DNA of 64,000 bases from Flavobacterium sp. MC2016-06 (GTDB taxonomy: Bacteria > Bacteroidota > Bacteroidia > Flavobacteriales > Flavobacteriaceae): the NCBI RefSeq assembly GCF_009711165.2, contig NZ_WMID02000019.1, forward strand, positions 1-64,000. The letters are read 5' to 3'. Positions within the stretch are counted from its first letter, which is position 1. Every line of letters starts with the position of its first letter. The notes beneath the pieces were generated by a model, which was not told the DNA's origin, did not search any database, and saw only the letters and a list, made by a program, of their open reading frames with translations. Both the position numbers and the translations under genes were made by a program. Positions 34,844 through 43,778 of the stretch are shown here, piece after piece.

Positions 34844-35338
34844 ATGAGCGAAAGTCTAGAACAGTCATTTGTTGCGCAATTGCAGGCAAATCAGAATATA
34901 ATCCACAAGATTTGTAGATTATATACTGCTGGTGAAGATGCTCATAAAGACTTGTTTCAGGAAATTACTATTCAATTATGGAAAGCGTATCCAAAATTTA
35001 GAGGCGACAGCAAATTTTCGACCTGGACGTATCGCGTTGCTTTAAATACTGCCATTACCTTATACCGTAAAACCAAAAGGACCATATCTACCGTAGATTA
35101 TGAGAGTCATCAGCATTTTGTAAAAGATGTTGATTACAATTATGAAGAAGAGGAACAAATTAAATTGATGTACAAAGCGGTTTACCAGCTTAATGACATC
35201 GAAAAAGCATTGGTTTTTATGTATTTAGAAGACAAAGATTATCAAGAAATAGCTATAACCTTAGGGATAAGCGAAGTGAATGCTCGTGTGAAAATGAATA
35301 GAATTAAAGGGAAACTTAAAAAAATACTAAATCCTTAG
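34844..35338 (+). CDS. ECF-type RNA polymerase sigma factor
   Basis: The 164 residues have sigma-70 region 2 (about 20-85: HKDLFQEITIQLWKAYPKFRGDSKFSTWTYRVALN) and region 4 (about 105-160: LNDIEKALVFMYLEDKDYQEIAITLGISEVNARVKMNRIKGKL). It is transcribed divergently from the SusC/A2M operon with a 154-bp shared upstream region, and 8 bp upstream of a small membrane protein gene. Control of the neighbouring operon is an inference from position. Confidence 0.9.
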   Translation: MSESLEQSFVAQLQANQNIIHKICRLYTAGEDAHKDLFQEITIQLWKAYPKFRGDSKFSTWTYRVALNTAITLYRKTKRTISTVDYESHQHFVKDVDYNYEEEEQIKLMYKAVYQLNDIEKALVFMYLEDKDYQEIAITLGISEVNARVKMNRIKGKLKKILNP

Positions 35339-35346
35339 AAATTATT

Positions 35347-35979
35347 ATGAAAGAACTGGATTTACTAAAAAAAGACTGGAAAAAGAGCGAAAATTCTTTT
35401 GAACAAATTTCTGAAAAAGAGATTTACAAAATGATTCATAAAAAATCATCTTCAAATGTGAGATGGATTTTAATTATCAGCATTTTGGAGATTTTATTTT
35501 GGACCTTATCAAATTATTTTTCTAATACTGATGATATTTTACACAAAATAAATCATCCAGAAATTATATTGTACATGCAGATATTAATGTATCTCACCTA
35601 CGCAATAACATTGGTATTTATTTATCTTTTCTATAAAAATTATAAAACTATTTCTACTACAGTTTCGACTAAACTGTTAATGAGCAGTATTTTGAGAACC
35701 CGAAAAATGGTGCAATATTATGTTTGGTACAATTTAGGAAATATAGTAATATCCTCTATTTTAAGCTTCTTTATCAGTTATGTTTACAATCCTGATATGG
35801 CTTTTTTCCGCGAAAAATTAGCTCAAAACGGAATTGCAATGATTTTTTCAGTCGGTGTTTTTTTAATAATAACAGTATTTCTTTTGGGCTTTTTCTGGTG
35901 TATTTACAGATTACTTTATGGAAGACTTTTACGCCGTTTATATGCAAACTACAAAGAATTGAAGAAAATTGATTTTTGA
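35347..35979 (+). CDS. Four-helix membrane protein partnered with ECF sigma factor
   Basis: This 210-residue protein has a soluble N-terminus of about 35 residues (MKELDLLKKDWKKSENSF) and four hydrophobic helices. It follows the sigma factor gene at 8 bp, which is the usual place of an anti-sigma factor. It has no zinc-finger or FecR-like domain, so anti-sigma function would rest on the N-terminal helix and is inference. The last seven codons and stop form one arm of a perfect hairpin. Confidence 0.7.
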   Translation: MKELDLLKKDWKKSENSFEQISEKEIYKMIHKKSSSNVRWILIISILEILFWTLSNYFSNTDDILHKINHPEIILYMQILMYLTYAITLVFIYLFYKNYKTISTTVSTKLLMSSILRTRKMVQYYVWYNLGNIVISSILSFFISYVYNPDMAFFREKLAQNGIAMIFSVGVFLIITVFLLGFFWCIYRLLYGRLLRRLYANYKELKKIDF

Positions 35980-36019
35980 TTTTTTCTTGTGAAAAATTAA
36001 AAATCAATTTTCTTCAATT
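35957..36019 (+). terminator. 21-bp perfect hairpin overlapping a stop codon
   Basis: Bases 35957-35977 and 35999-36019 are exact inverted repeats (core GAAGAAAATTGA). The left arm contains the end of the membrane-protein gene, whose TGA is at 35977-35979. It probably acts as terminator, followed by an AT-rich tract. Confidence 0.65.
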
Positions 36020-36282
36020 TGAAATTCCAAGTTTTAAAATTCCAAGTTTTAAAATTCCAAATTCCAAAACTTGAAGAATCTGAAACCTACGGTTTCATCA
36101 CGAGTACTTACAGTGTATTTACTTGAATAGCCTACAGCTTTAGCTGGAGTAAAAAATAAACGCAAACAAATTGGCTTTAGCCAAATTATGCGCAATTCAA
36201 CCTGAAACTTGAAACTTGAAACAAAAAAAACTTAAAACTACTTTTTTAAAATCTAACCTCTAAAATCAGAAATCTAAAATAA
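36020..36282. repeat. Intergenic repeat cluster (15-bp tandem repeats and small palindromes)
   Basis: This gene-free stretch (with the preceding hairpin about 300 bp) begins with 15-bp tandem units ATTCCAAGTTTTAAA from 36024, then diverged copies ending in ATTCCAAAACTTG. Later it holds two small palindromes, CAGCTTTAGCTG (36135-36146) and TTGGCTTTAGCCAA (36171-36184), and CTTGAAACTTGAAAC direct repeats. The palindromes resemble REP-type elements of Bacteroidota. I see no ORF or promoter of note. Confidence 0.6.
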
Positions 36283-37092
36283 TTAATAGTCCCATCTTCT
36301 CAATTGGTTCAGTTCTTCCTGCACTTTTAGTTCTTCTGCTGGAATAACTTTTAAGAATGATGGATGTTGTTCGATTGCAAATTCTACTTTTGCTACAATT
36401 TCGTCAATTGTATCGTTTTCATAATCAATATCTAGAGGTTCTTTGATGATGAATGATTGTAGAATACCTTTCTTTTTCATTCGCAATCCTTTTTTATCAA
36501 ATGATCTGCGAAAACCGTCAATCACAATAGGAATTACGATAGGTTTATGTTGTTTTATAATATGTGCGGTTCCTTTACGAACGGGTTTAAACGATTTTGT
36601 AGTTCCTTGCGGAAATGTAATTACCCAGCCGTCTTCAAGCGCAATTTTAATATTTTCGGTATCATTTGGGTTCACATCACGTTTTTCTGCAACATCAACT
36701 CCTTTTGCACGCCAGGTTCTCTCAACTGTAATTGCGCCAACGTAAGCTAAAATTCTTGGCAGTAAACCAGCCTGCATCGTTTCTTTGGCAGCAACATAAT
36801 ACAAATTCATTTTGGGCTGCCACAAATAACCAATGTTCTTAATAGTATCTTGACGTCCTGATAAACTTGCGTTAAAGACATGAAACATTGCTACAACATC
36901 GGCAAAATAAGTTTGATGATTAGATATAAACAAAACATTTGTATCTGGAAGCGTTTTAATGATTTCAGATCCTTCAATCTGCAATTCATTAAAACCTCTA
37001 TATCTTCTGTGAGTTATGGCACCCAAAACTCGGATTAACCATTTCTTGATGAATAATATATGCCCAAAAGGATTTCGTTTAAACAATCCCAT
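36283..37092 (-). CDS. PlsC-family 1-acyl-sn-glycerol-3-phosphate acyltransferase
   Basis: The 269-residue protein belongs to the PlsC/LPLAT family that acylates lysophosphatidate or similar acceptors at the inner membrane. Motif I is SNHQTYFADV (H59, D65), which is H-x5-D rather than the canonical H-x4-D. Motif III is FPQGTTKSF instead of FPEGTRS. The remaining blocks (GAITVERTW, IVIPIVIDGF) are normal. These variants may be a subfamily trait or a sign of a different acceptor. Confidence 0.85.
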   Translation of the reverse strand: MGLFKRNPFGHILFIKKWLIRVLGAITHRRYRGFNELQIEGSEIIKTLPDTNVLFISNHQTYFADVVAMFHVFNASLSGRQDTIKNIGYLWQPKMNLYYVAAKETMQAGLLPRILAYVGAITVERTWRAKGVDVAEKRDVNPNDTENIKIALEDGWVITFPQGTTKSFKPVRKGTAHIIKQHKPIVIPIVIDGFRRSFDKKGLRMKKKGILQSFIIKEPLDIDYENDTIDEIVAKVEFAIEQHPSFLKVIPAEELKVQEELNQLRRWDY

Positions 37093-37216
37093 AACAGTTT
37101 ATCTTATTTTTTTGTTAGATCGCAAACATACAAAAATTATCCTTTGGGCAACACTAATAGCTAATTTCGTGAATAAAATGCTACTACTATGAATATCAAA
37201 TTGTTAATTTTTTGTT

Positions 37217-37867
37217 TTACGAATTTCCTCCAAAAGTTATTTTTAAAACATCTCTCAACTCACTCAAAATCATTGCTGTCGCTCCCCAAACATCATGATT
37301 TTGAATATTAAATGCTGGAACTAAAATATTAGCGCCGTAAGAAGTTGACAATCTGGCTTCGATGATAATTTCATCGTTCAAAAAAACGGATAATGGCAGT
37401 TCAATAATAGCCGCTACTTCTTTAGCATCTGGATAAAATGAAAGTTCTTCTTTAGCAATTCCCAGAAATGGATGCACTAAAAAATTACTTGGCGGAATAT
37501 ACATTGAGCTAAATTCTTTTATAATTTCAATCTTTTCAGGCAAAACACCAACTTCTTCATGTGTTTCCCTTAAAGCAGTTTCCTTAAAATCTGCATCTGT
37601 TGTTTCATATTTTCCTCCAGGAAAAGCTATTTGTGAAGAATGAACTCCATTATAAGCATTTCTAACTATTAAAACCAGATGTGTTTCATCGTTTTTGGGA
37701 TAAAACAACATCATTACAGCTGCAATTCTAGGATTTACGGCATTTAAATCAAGATTTTTTAAACCTTCAATGCGTTCTTTTGGCGCCATTTTTAGATGAG
37801 CATCAACAGCCGGCAGTTTTACAGGAATTATATTAGGAACATATTGTAAAAAATCTTGAAAATTCAT
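37217..37867 (-). CDS. Nudix hydrolase, CoA pyrophosphatase type
   Basis: This 216-residue Nudix protein carries the complete box G-x5-E-x7-RETHEEVG (in GGKYETTDADFKETALRETHEEVGVL) and the preceding SQIAFPGG block of the NudL/CoAse group, which cleaves CoA to 4'-phosphopantetheine and 3',5'-ADP. I chose the ATG at 37867; a TTG two codons upstream would add only MI. The acyltransferase gene follows 124 bp downstream. Confidence 0.88.
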   Translation of the reverse strand: MNFQDFLQYVPNIIPVKLPAVDAHLKMAPKERIEGLKNLDLNAVNPRIAAVMMLFYPKNDETHLVLIVRNAYNGVHSSQIAFPGGKYETTDADFKETALRETHEEVGVLPEKIEIIKEFSSMYIPPSNFLVHPFLGIAKEELSFYPDAKEVAAIIELPLSVFLNDEIIIEARLSTSYGANILVPAFNIQNHDVWGATAMILSELRDVLKITFGGNS

Positions 37868-37958
37868 GATCAAAGTTTATTTTTGTACTTTCAAATAAAA
37901 TATAAATATACTCTAGAAAACGCGTTTCTACAAGTTTTCTAAAACCAAAGCCATAAAA

Positions 37959-38393
37959 ATGTACAGTAGAGAAGAATCACAGAAAATAAAAAGGGAATTT
38001 TGGGTGGCTTTCGCCGAAAAATATCCGCGCAAATGGGTCCTTTATGATACCAAAATTAAAGATTTCTCTTTTAAATTTTATGTTGACAATAAAAAAGCTC
38101 AGGTTCTAATTGACATCGAACATAGAAGCGATGAAAAACGTATTGCTTATTTTGAAAAATTAGAAGCTTTAAAAAATATTCTGGAAGAAGAATTCATCAA
38201 AAATTTAGTTTTTGAAAAAAGTCACACTTTAGAAAGCGGTAAAACTATCAGCCGAATCTGGGTCGAAAAACTAGGCGTTGGTTTTAGCAACCGAAATAAT
38301 TGGGATGCTATTTTTGAATTCTTTTACGAGAACATGCATGCTTTAGAAATGTTTTACTTAGAATATGATGATTTTATAAAAGACATTGAATAG
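37959..38393 (+). CDS. DUF4268 domain protein
   Basis: This 144-residue cytosolic protein corresponds to a stand-alone DUF4268 domain: REFWVAFAEKYPRKWVLYDTKIKDFSFKFYV, VLIDIEHRSDEKR and NRNNWDAIFEFFYENMHALEMFY are typical. The domain elsewhere sits on restriction-like or DNA-linked proteins, but no such genes are near. Function unknown. It ends at a strong terminator. Confidence 0.75.
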   Translation: MYSREESQKIKREFWVAFAEKYPRKWVLYDTKIKDFSFKFYVDNKKAQVLIDIEHRSDEKRIAYFEKLEALKNILEEEFIKNLVFEKSHTLESGKTISRIWVEKLGVGFSNRNNWDAIFEFFYENMHALEMFYLEYDDFIKDIE

Positions 38394-38422
38394 AAAATCA
38401 AAGAAATAAATTCACTTTAAAT

Positions 38423-38465
38423 AAAAAGGCCGGAAAATTAGTTGATAATTTTCCGGCCTTTTTTT
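38423..38465 (+). terminator. Intrinsic terminator after the DUF4268 gene
   Basis: An 18-bp perfect stem (38423-38440 with 38446-38463, core GGCCGGAAAA) with a 5-nt loop and a T-run. It is GC-rich for this genome and so very stable. Confidence 0.92.
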
Positions 38466-38581
38466 GAAAACGAAAATACCTTGTAAAAACGGCATTTTGA
38501 ATATCACAAATTTGTTAAAAAAAAGTAAAAATAATTAATAAATAAATACTTATAATAAGACAGAGGTTATGTTAATTTTTT

Positions 38582-38589
38582 TATATTTG
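38582..38589 (+). promoter_or_regulatory. -7 promoter element of the MORN/transglutaminase operon
   Basis: TATATTTG is an exact TAnnTTTG match 19 bp before the ATG at 38609, which supports that start and a short leader. Confidence 0.55.
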
Positions 38590-38608
38590 GAAAAACCTAA
38601 AATCTGTA

Positions 38609-41600
38609 ATGAGAAAACTTTTATTGATGTTTTTTTTAGTTTCATTTTCAAAAAACTATTCACAAACTGATTATGCTTTTGTTTATAATAATGATTCAAT
38701 CATTAGAAAGGGCACTAGCCTTCACAATGCCGAAAAATACGAGGAAGCATTAAAAGAATATCAAAAAATTAGCAAAATAGATCCTCAATATCTAAATGCT
38801 CAATACGAAATAGGTTTAACTCTTAATGCTCTAGAAAAGAAAACGGAATTTAGAGCTCTCATGGAAGATTTACACACAAAAGGTAAAATGCCCGAATTTC
38901 CGGAGCTTTACCAAATGTATGGCATGTTTTTGAGTAACGAAAAAGATTTCGATTTATCTGAAAAGATATTTCAAGAAGGAGAGAAATACTTACCCAATTC
39001 TTCTACTTTCCTTTACAATTTTGGGATATTATACATTCGAAAAAACGAATATCAAAAAGCTATAGATCTATTTGAGCGCGTTATCAACAATAATCCTAAT
39101 CATGCAGGATCGCACTATCTTTTAGGTTCGCTTGCTTTTGAGAACGGAAAAATTATAGAAGGAACTCTTGCCATGATGACCTATCTTATACTTGCTCCAA
39201 CTGGTCAATATGCCAATCAGGCTGTTATGCATCTAAATGCTAATTATGGTCAAGATTATCTTGCAGAAAATAAAGTTGTTTTTACAAAATCTGGAGATAA
39301 TTTTGAAGACATAGAAACGATTCTAAGAAACCAATTACCGCTAAAAAAAGTATATAAAATAAAATCTACCATAGACGATAAAATAACACGTCAGGTGCAA
39401 GCTGTTGCAGAATACGCTCTTGAGCACAAAATGGGTGATGGCTTTTTTGAGACTACTTATATTCCTTGGGTAAAAGATATGGTTGAAAAAAATCAATTTG
39501 AAGGATATACTTATTTCAGTCTTCTTTGTATGGAAGACAAAATTGGTAAAGAACTTAACAAACAAAAAAAGAAAATATTAGCCTTTCGTGACGACTATGT
39601 AGCTAAAGATTTTTGGACTGTATTTGGAAAAAGAAAACAGGATCTTTTTGGAAAAACCGAAGAGGTTATGGTGTCTATTAGAGAACAAAAACCATTTATT
39701 GTAGGTGTTCAGGTTAATGGAGAATTTGATGGAAAATGTAAATATTTAAATGCTTATGAAAATATAGCGGGTGAACTTAATTTTAAAAATGGTGAACTAG
39801 ATGGTCTTCAAAAATATTATGATGAGAAAGGAAGACTTACTGAGCAAAAATTCTTTGTAAATGGAAAATTAACGGGCAATAGAACTTCTTATTACGAAAA
39901 TGGAGGTATTAATGTATCTGAAACTTATAAAGATGATGTACTAGACGGAATTAGTACGTCTTACTATCCCAATGGAGGCAAAAATTGTGAAATAAACTTT
40001 ACAAATGGTGAACGTAACGGAACATTGGTTTGTTTGTATGAAGCGGGAACTAAAAAGTCTGAAATCGATTTCAGCAAAGGTAAACTTAGCGGTAAATACA
40101 ACGCATATAATGAATTAGGAATTTTAACAGGAAGCTACAATTGTGTAGATGATAAAGTTGAAGGCAATTATTTAGAATATTATGACGACGGTAAACTTTT
40201 AAAATCTGAAGCTGTTTATAAAAATGGTGAAGTACAAGGTGCTTTCAAAAACTATTATGTAAATAAAGGTTTAGAAAAAGAAAATATTTATACTGCTGGC
40301 AAAATTACCAAATCTACAGAGTATCATGAAAATGGTGAAAAGATTAGTGAGAGTTTCTATACTGACAAGGGAGATCTTGACTCTTACAGCTATTTTAATA
40401 GTGACGGAGTAAAATATTTTGAAGAAAAATACAAATCTGGCGAGCTAAAATCTTGGCTTCAGTATACTGCAGATTCTCCTAAACCAACAGAAACAAGCTT
40501 ATCTAAGAAAAATTTTGAGCTAAAAAACTTAAATGGTACCTTAAAAATTAAAGGTGCTTTTGATAAAGGAAAGAAAATTGGTGAATGGGATTATTTTTAT
40601 AATAACGGATTAGAAAGACTTAAAGAAGCTTATAATACACAAGGTAAAGTAACTGGAATTGTAAAAAACTATGCTTTAAACGGCAATGTTGCTAATATAA
40701 CTAACTATACAAATGATACTATTAGCGGTGTTTATGAGATCTACAGTAAAAACAGATTAAGTCAAATTTTTAATTACGAAAAAGGAGAACAAAGCGGTCC
40801 TTTTAAAACGTTTTATTCAAACGGTGCTTTGAGTACAGAGGGGATTATTAAAAACGGAGATGTTACAGATGATAAATACACTTATTTTCAGAACGGAAAT
40901 ATTTCTATAATCGATCACTATATAGATGGTTTTTTAACCTATAGAAAAACATTTACTCTTAAAGGGAAATTAGAAAACGAGATTGATTATAAAAACAAAA
41001 CAGGAAAATTTACGTATTCGTTTAATGATGGCGTTTACACCAAAATCTACGAAACCAAAAATGGGATCTTGAATGGTAAATATATTGCAAAGGATAAACT
41101 GAATACGGTTATTACTGATGCTGAATACCTAAATGGACTACTTCATAATGTATATAAAGAATACAGCCCGCTGGGAACTGTTCTTACTGAAAGAAATTAT
41201 TACTGCGGTAAAATAAACGGAATGAGCAAAATCTACGATTATAATGGAGTTTTAAGATATACCGAAGAGCATTTATTTGATGTTGAACAGGGAAAAACGA
41301 TTCGTTATTATCATAACAAATTAAAGCTGTCAGAATACAGTCAGCAAAATGGTTCTAATGAAGGTGAAACCATTTATTACAATCAAAAAGAAGAACCTAT
41401 TCTAAAAGTTGGTTTTAAAGGCAATCAAGCTGTTTATTACATTAGAAAAAATAAAACCGGCGAACTGAATGATAAGGTAATTATTGAAAATCAAACGGCT
41501 CAAATAGCTTCTTTATATCCTAACGGAAAAACAGCTATTCAATACAATCTTAACAAAGGAAGTAATGACGGTAAATTTGTCATCAATAATATAGAAGGAA

Positions 41601-41869
41601 AACCTGAGTTTGAATGTGCTTATAAGAGCAATTTGCTTGATGGAATTCGAACTGAATATTATGCAAATGGTAAAATTTATAAAAAAGAAAGTTTTTCGAA
41701 CAATGAATATGATGGTCTGCAGGAATACTTTAAAGAAGATGGTAAACCATGGATAGTTGTGAATTTAAAAAACGACGAATTACACGGAGACACTATGATT
41801 TATGAAGCTGGAAAATTAGTAGTAACTAAAAAATATGACTCAGATGAATTGGTCGAAATTATCAAATAA
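38609..41869 (+). CDS. Large exported TPR and MORN-repeat protein
   Basis: This encodes 1086 residues with a signal peptide (about 1-18). TPR repeats occupy about 25-215 (EKYEEALKEYQKISKIDPQYLNAQYEIGL, PNSSTFLYNFGILYIRKNEYQKAIDLFERVI). From about 355 to the end run roughly thirty 22-24-residue MORN-variant (YwqK-type) repeats of the form YYENG-x-hydrophobic-E...G-x-hDG. The repeats should form a long beta-solenoid. It leads a three-gene operon with two transglutaminase/DUF3857 proteins, whose first gene overlaps its 3' end. A periplasmic or surface scaffold is likely, but the function is unknown. Confidence 0.85.
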   Translation: MRKLLLMFFLVSFSKNYSQTDYAFVYNNDSIIRKGTSLHNAEKYEEALKEYQKISKIDPQYLNAQYEIGLTLNALEKKTEFRALMEDLHTKGKMPEFPELYQMYGMFLSNEKDFDLSEKIFQEGEKYLPNSSTFLYNFGILYIRKNEYQKAIDLFERVINNNPNHAGSHYLLGSLAFENGKIIEGTLAMMTYLILAPTGQYANQAVMHLNANYGQDYLAENKVVFTKSGDNFEDIETILRNQLPLKKVYKIKSTIDDKITRQVQAVAEYALEHKMGDGFFETTYIPWVKDMVEKNQFEGYTYFSLLCMEDKIGKELNKQKKKILAFRDDYVAKDFWTVFGKRKQDLFGKTEEVMVSIREQKPFIVGVQVNGEFDGKCKYLNAYENIAGELNFKNGELDGLQKYYDEKGRLTEQKFFVNGKLTGNRTSYYENGGINVSETYKDDVLDGISTSYYPNGGKNCEINFTNGERNGTLVCLYEAGTKKSEIDFSKGKLSGKYNAYNELGILTGSYNCVDDKVEGNYLEYYDDGKLLKSEAVYKNGEVQGAFKNYYVNKGLEKENIYTAGKITKSTEYHENGEKISESFYTDKGDLDSYSYFNSDGVKYFEEKYKSGELKSWLQYTADSPKPTETSLSKKNFELKNLNGTLKIKGAFDKGKKIGEWDYFYNNGLERLKEAYNTQGKVTGIVKNYALNGNVANITNYTNDTISGVYEIYSKNRLSQIFNYEKGEQSGPFKTFYSNGALSTEGIIKNGDVTDDKYTYFQNGNISIIDHYIDGFLTYRKTFTLKGKLENEIDYKNKTGKFTYSFNDGVYTKIYETKNGILNGKYIAKDKLNTVITDAEYLNGLLHNVYKEYSPLGTVLTERNYYCGKINGMSKIYDYNGVLRYTEEHLFDVEQGKTIRYYHNKLKLSEYSQQNGSNEGETIYYNQKEEPILKVGFKGNQAVYYIRKNKTGELNDKVIIENQTAQIASLYPNGKTAIQYNLNKGSNDGKFVINNIEGKPEFECAYKSNLLDGIRTEYYANGKIYKKESFSNNEYDGLQEYFKEDGKPWIVVNLKNDELHGDTMIYEAGKLVVTKKYDSDELVEIIK

Positions 41870-43778
41870 AGCTATTTTTCAGCTTTTATTACTTGTCATT
41901 TTTTCAGTTACAGTTTCGGCACAAAAATCATTTCAAGACTTTAAAAATTTATATCCTAATAATAATGAAATCATCATAGATAACTCTGAGGTGTATGACA
42001 TTGCTGTAGAAAATAATGGTTTAAAAATCATTCAGGACAATCATTACGAATCGTTAATTTTAACTCAGAACGGAATTCAGAATAACAAAGAATCTTTTTC
42101 GTATTCTGATTTAATTATGCTCAAAGGATATGATGCTTACACTGTTGTCAATGAAAATGGCAAAGAAAAAAAGATAAAGGTTACGCAGAGTAATGAAAAA
42201 CAGTCGCAGCAGAATTCTATTTTTTATAATGATGTAAAAGAACGCCAGCTGATTTTTCCGAGCGTAGAAACTGGAGCAAAAAAAGTTTATAATTATCAAA
42301 CACAATTTGTAGATCCGCATTTGCTTCACAAATTTATCTTTGGAAGTTTTCTGCCCATGGAAAATGCTTCAATTGAAGTTCGAGCGGATAAAAACATCGT
42401 TATTGATTATAAAATTTTTAATGACCCAGACAAAACCATTACTTTTTCTAAAACAGAAAAAAAAGGAAAATGGGTTTACAAATGGTCTTTAAACAATATA
42501 AAAGCAGCAAAATTTGAAGATAACTCTCCAGGATATTTGTATGATGTACCACACATCGATTTTTACATCAAAGAATATACTTCAAACAATAAAACAACAC
42601 CTGTTTTGGGCGATGTTCCAGAATTATTTAATTATTACAGAGGCTTTGTAAAAAATCTGAATAAAACAGAAGATCCAGATTTAAAAGCATTTACATTAGA
42701 ATTAACCAAAAACAATACAACCGACGAAGAAAAGGTAAAAACCATTTTTTATTGGGTAAAAGAAAACATTAAATACATTGCTTTTGAAAACGGATATGAA
42801 GGATTTATTCCGCGCGAAGCCAGTTTAGTGTATCAAAGAAAATTTGGAGATTGTAAAGATATGGGCAGCATCATTTCGTGCATGGCGCATTATGCTAATG
42901 TAAAAGATGTAACAATTGCTTGGATAGGAACACGAAGCATTCCGTATTCTTATAATGATTTAGCTACACCTTCTGTAGACAATCATATGATTGCAATTTT
43001 TAAAAAAGGCAATGATTATATCTTTTTAGACGGTACCGACAAAGAAACGCGTTACGGAATTCCAACTTCATTTATACAAGGAAAAGAAGTATTATTTAAT
43101 GAAAATGATCAGTACAAAATTTATCCTGTTCCTGTTGTTCCGGCAATTGAAAATGAGGTTAAAGAAACCGTAAACTTAACTATTGATAAAAGTAAACTGG
43201 TCGGAACTGCAAAAATGAGCCGATACGGTTATAATAGAAGCCATATTATAATGCAGATTGGAGATGCGACTAACAAAACGCGTCTTGAAATGATTAAATC
43301 ATTGGTGCTAAAAGGCAATAATAAATTTAATCTAAAGAATTTTAAAGAAGAAAACTTAACTAATAAAGAGCTTCCCTACGTAATTGATTATGATTTTGAT
43401 CTTGACAATTATATGGTAAAAGTAGATAAAGAGATCTATGTTAATCTGTTTTTAGACCGAATTCTAGAATCTACAACTTTAGCCAAAGATCGTGTTTCGC
43501 AATACGAATTTGATTATCTAACGCAATTTACAATTCAATATGCATTAGAAATTCCAAAAAACTGCACCATAAAGTATCTTCCTAAAAACTTTACTTTAGA
43601 CAATGATTATATCAAAGCAAATTTCACTTATGAGCTAAAGAACAATATTCTTAATCTAAATGTGAGTTTAGCGCAAAAAAAATTATTGCTTAATAAAGCC
43701 GATTTTGAGCCTTGGAATGAAACCATTAAAAAACTAAAAACTAACTATAACGAAAGCATAATTTTATTAGAAAAATAA
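41835..43778 (+). CDS. DUF3857/transglutaminase-core protein with intact catalytic triad
   Basis: This 647-residue exported protein (signal peptide ending near SVTVSAQ) has an N-terminal DUF3857 domain (about 45-240) and a transglutaminase-like core (about 290-410). The Cys-His-Asp triad is complete: C340 in KFGDCKDM, H384 in VDNHMIA, D399 in FLDGTD. The start is at 41835 or at 41844 (MNWSK), both inside the end of the MORN gene. Its stop overlaps the next ATG (TAATG), so translation is coupled. A cysteine protease or protein cross-linking role in the periplasm is plausible. Confidence 0.87.
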   Translation: MTQMNWSKLSNKAIFQLLLLVIFSVTVSAQKSFQDFKNLYPNNNEIIIDNSEVYDIAVENNGLKIIQDNHYESLILTQNGIQNNKESFSYSDLIMLKGYDAYTVVNENGKEKKIKVTQSNEKQSQQNSIFYNDVKERQLIFPSVETGAKKVYNYQTQFVDPHLLHKFIFGSFLPMENASIEVRADKNIVIDYKIFNDPDKTITFSKTEKKGKWVYKWSLNNIKAAKFEDNSPGYLYDVPHIDFYIKEYTSNNKTTPVLGDVPELFNYYRGFVKNLNKTEDPDLKAFTLELTKNNTTDEEKVKTIFYWVKENIKYIAFENGYEGFIPREASLVYQRKFGDCKDMGSIISCMAHYANVKDVTIAWIGTRSIPYSYNDLATPSVDNHMIAIFKKGNDYIFLDGTDKETRYGIPTSFIQGKEVLFNENDQYKIYPVPVVPAIENEVKETVNLTIDKSKLVGTAKMSRYGYNRSHIIMQIGDATNKTRLEMIKSLVLKGNNKFNLKNFKEENLTNKELPYVIDYDFDLDNYMVKVDKEIYVNLFLDRILESTTLAKDRVSQYEFDYLTQFTIQYALEIPKNCTIKYLPKNFTLDNDYIKANFTYELKNNILNLNVSLAQKKLLLNKADFEPWNETIKKLKTNYNESIILLEK

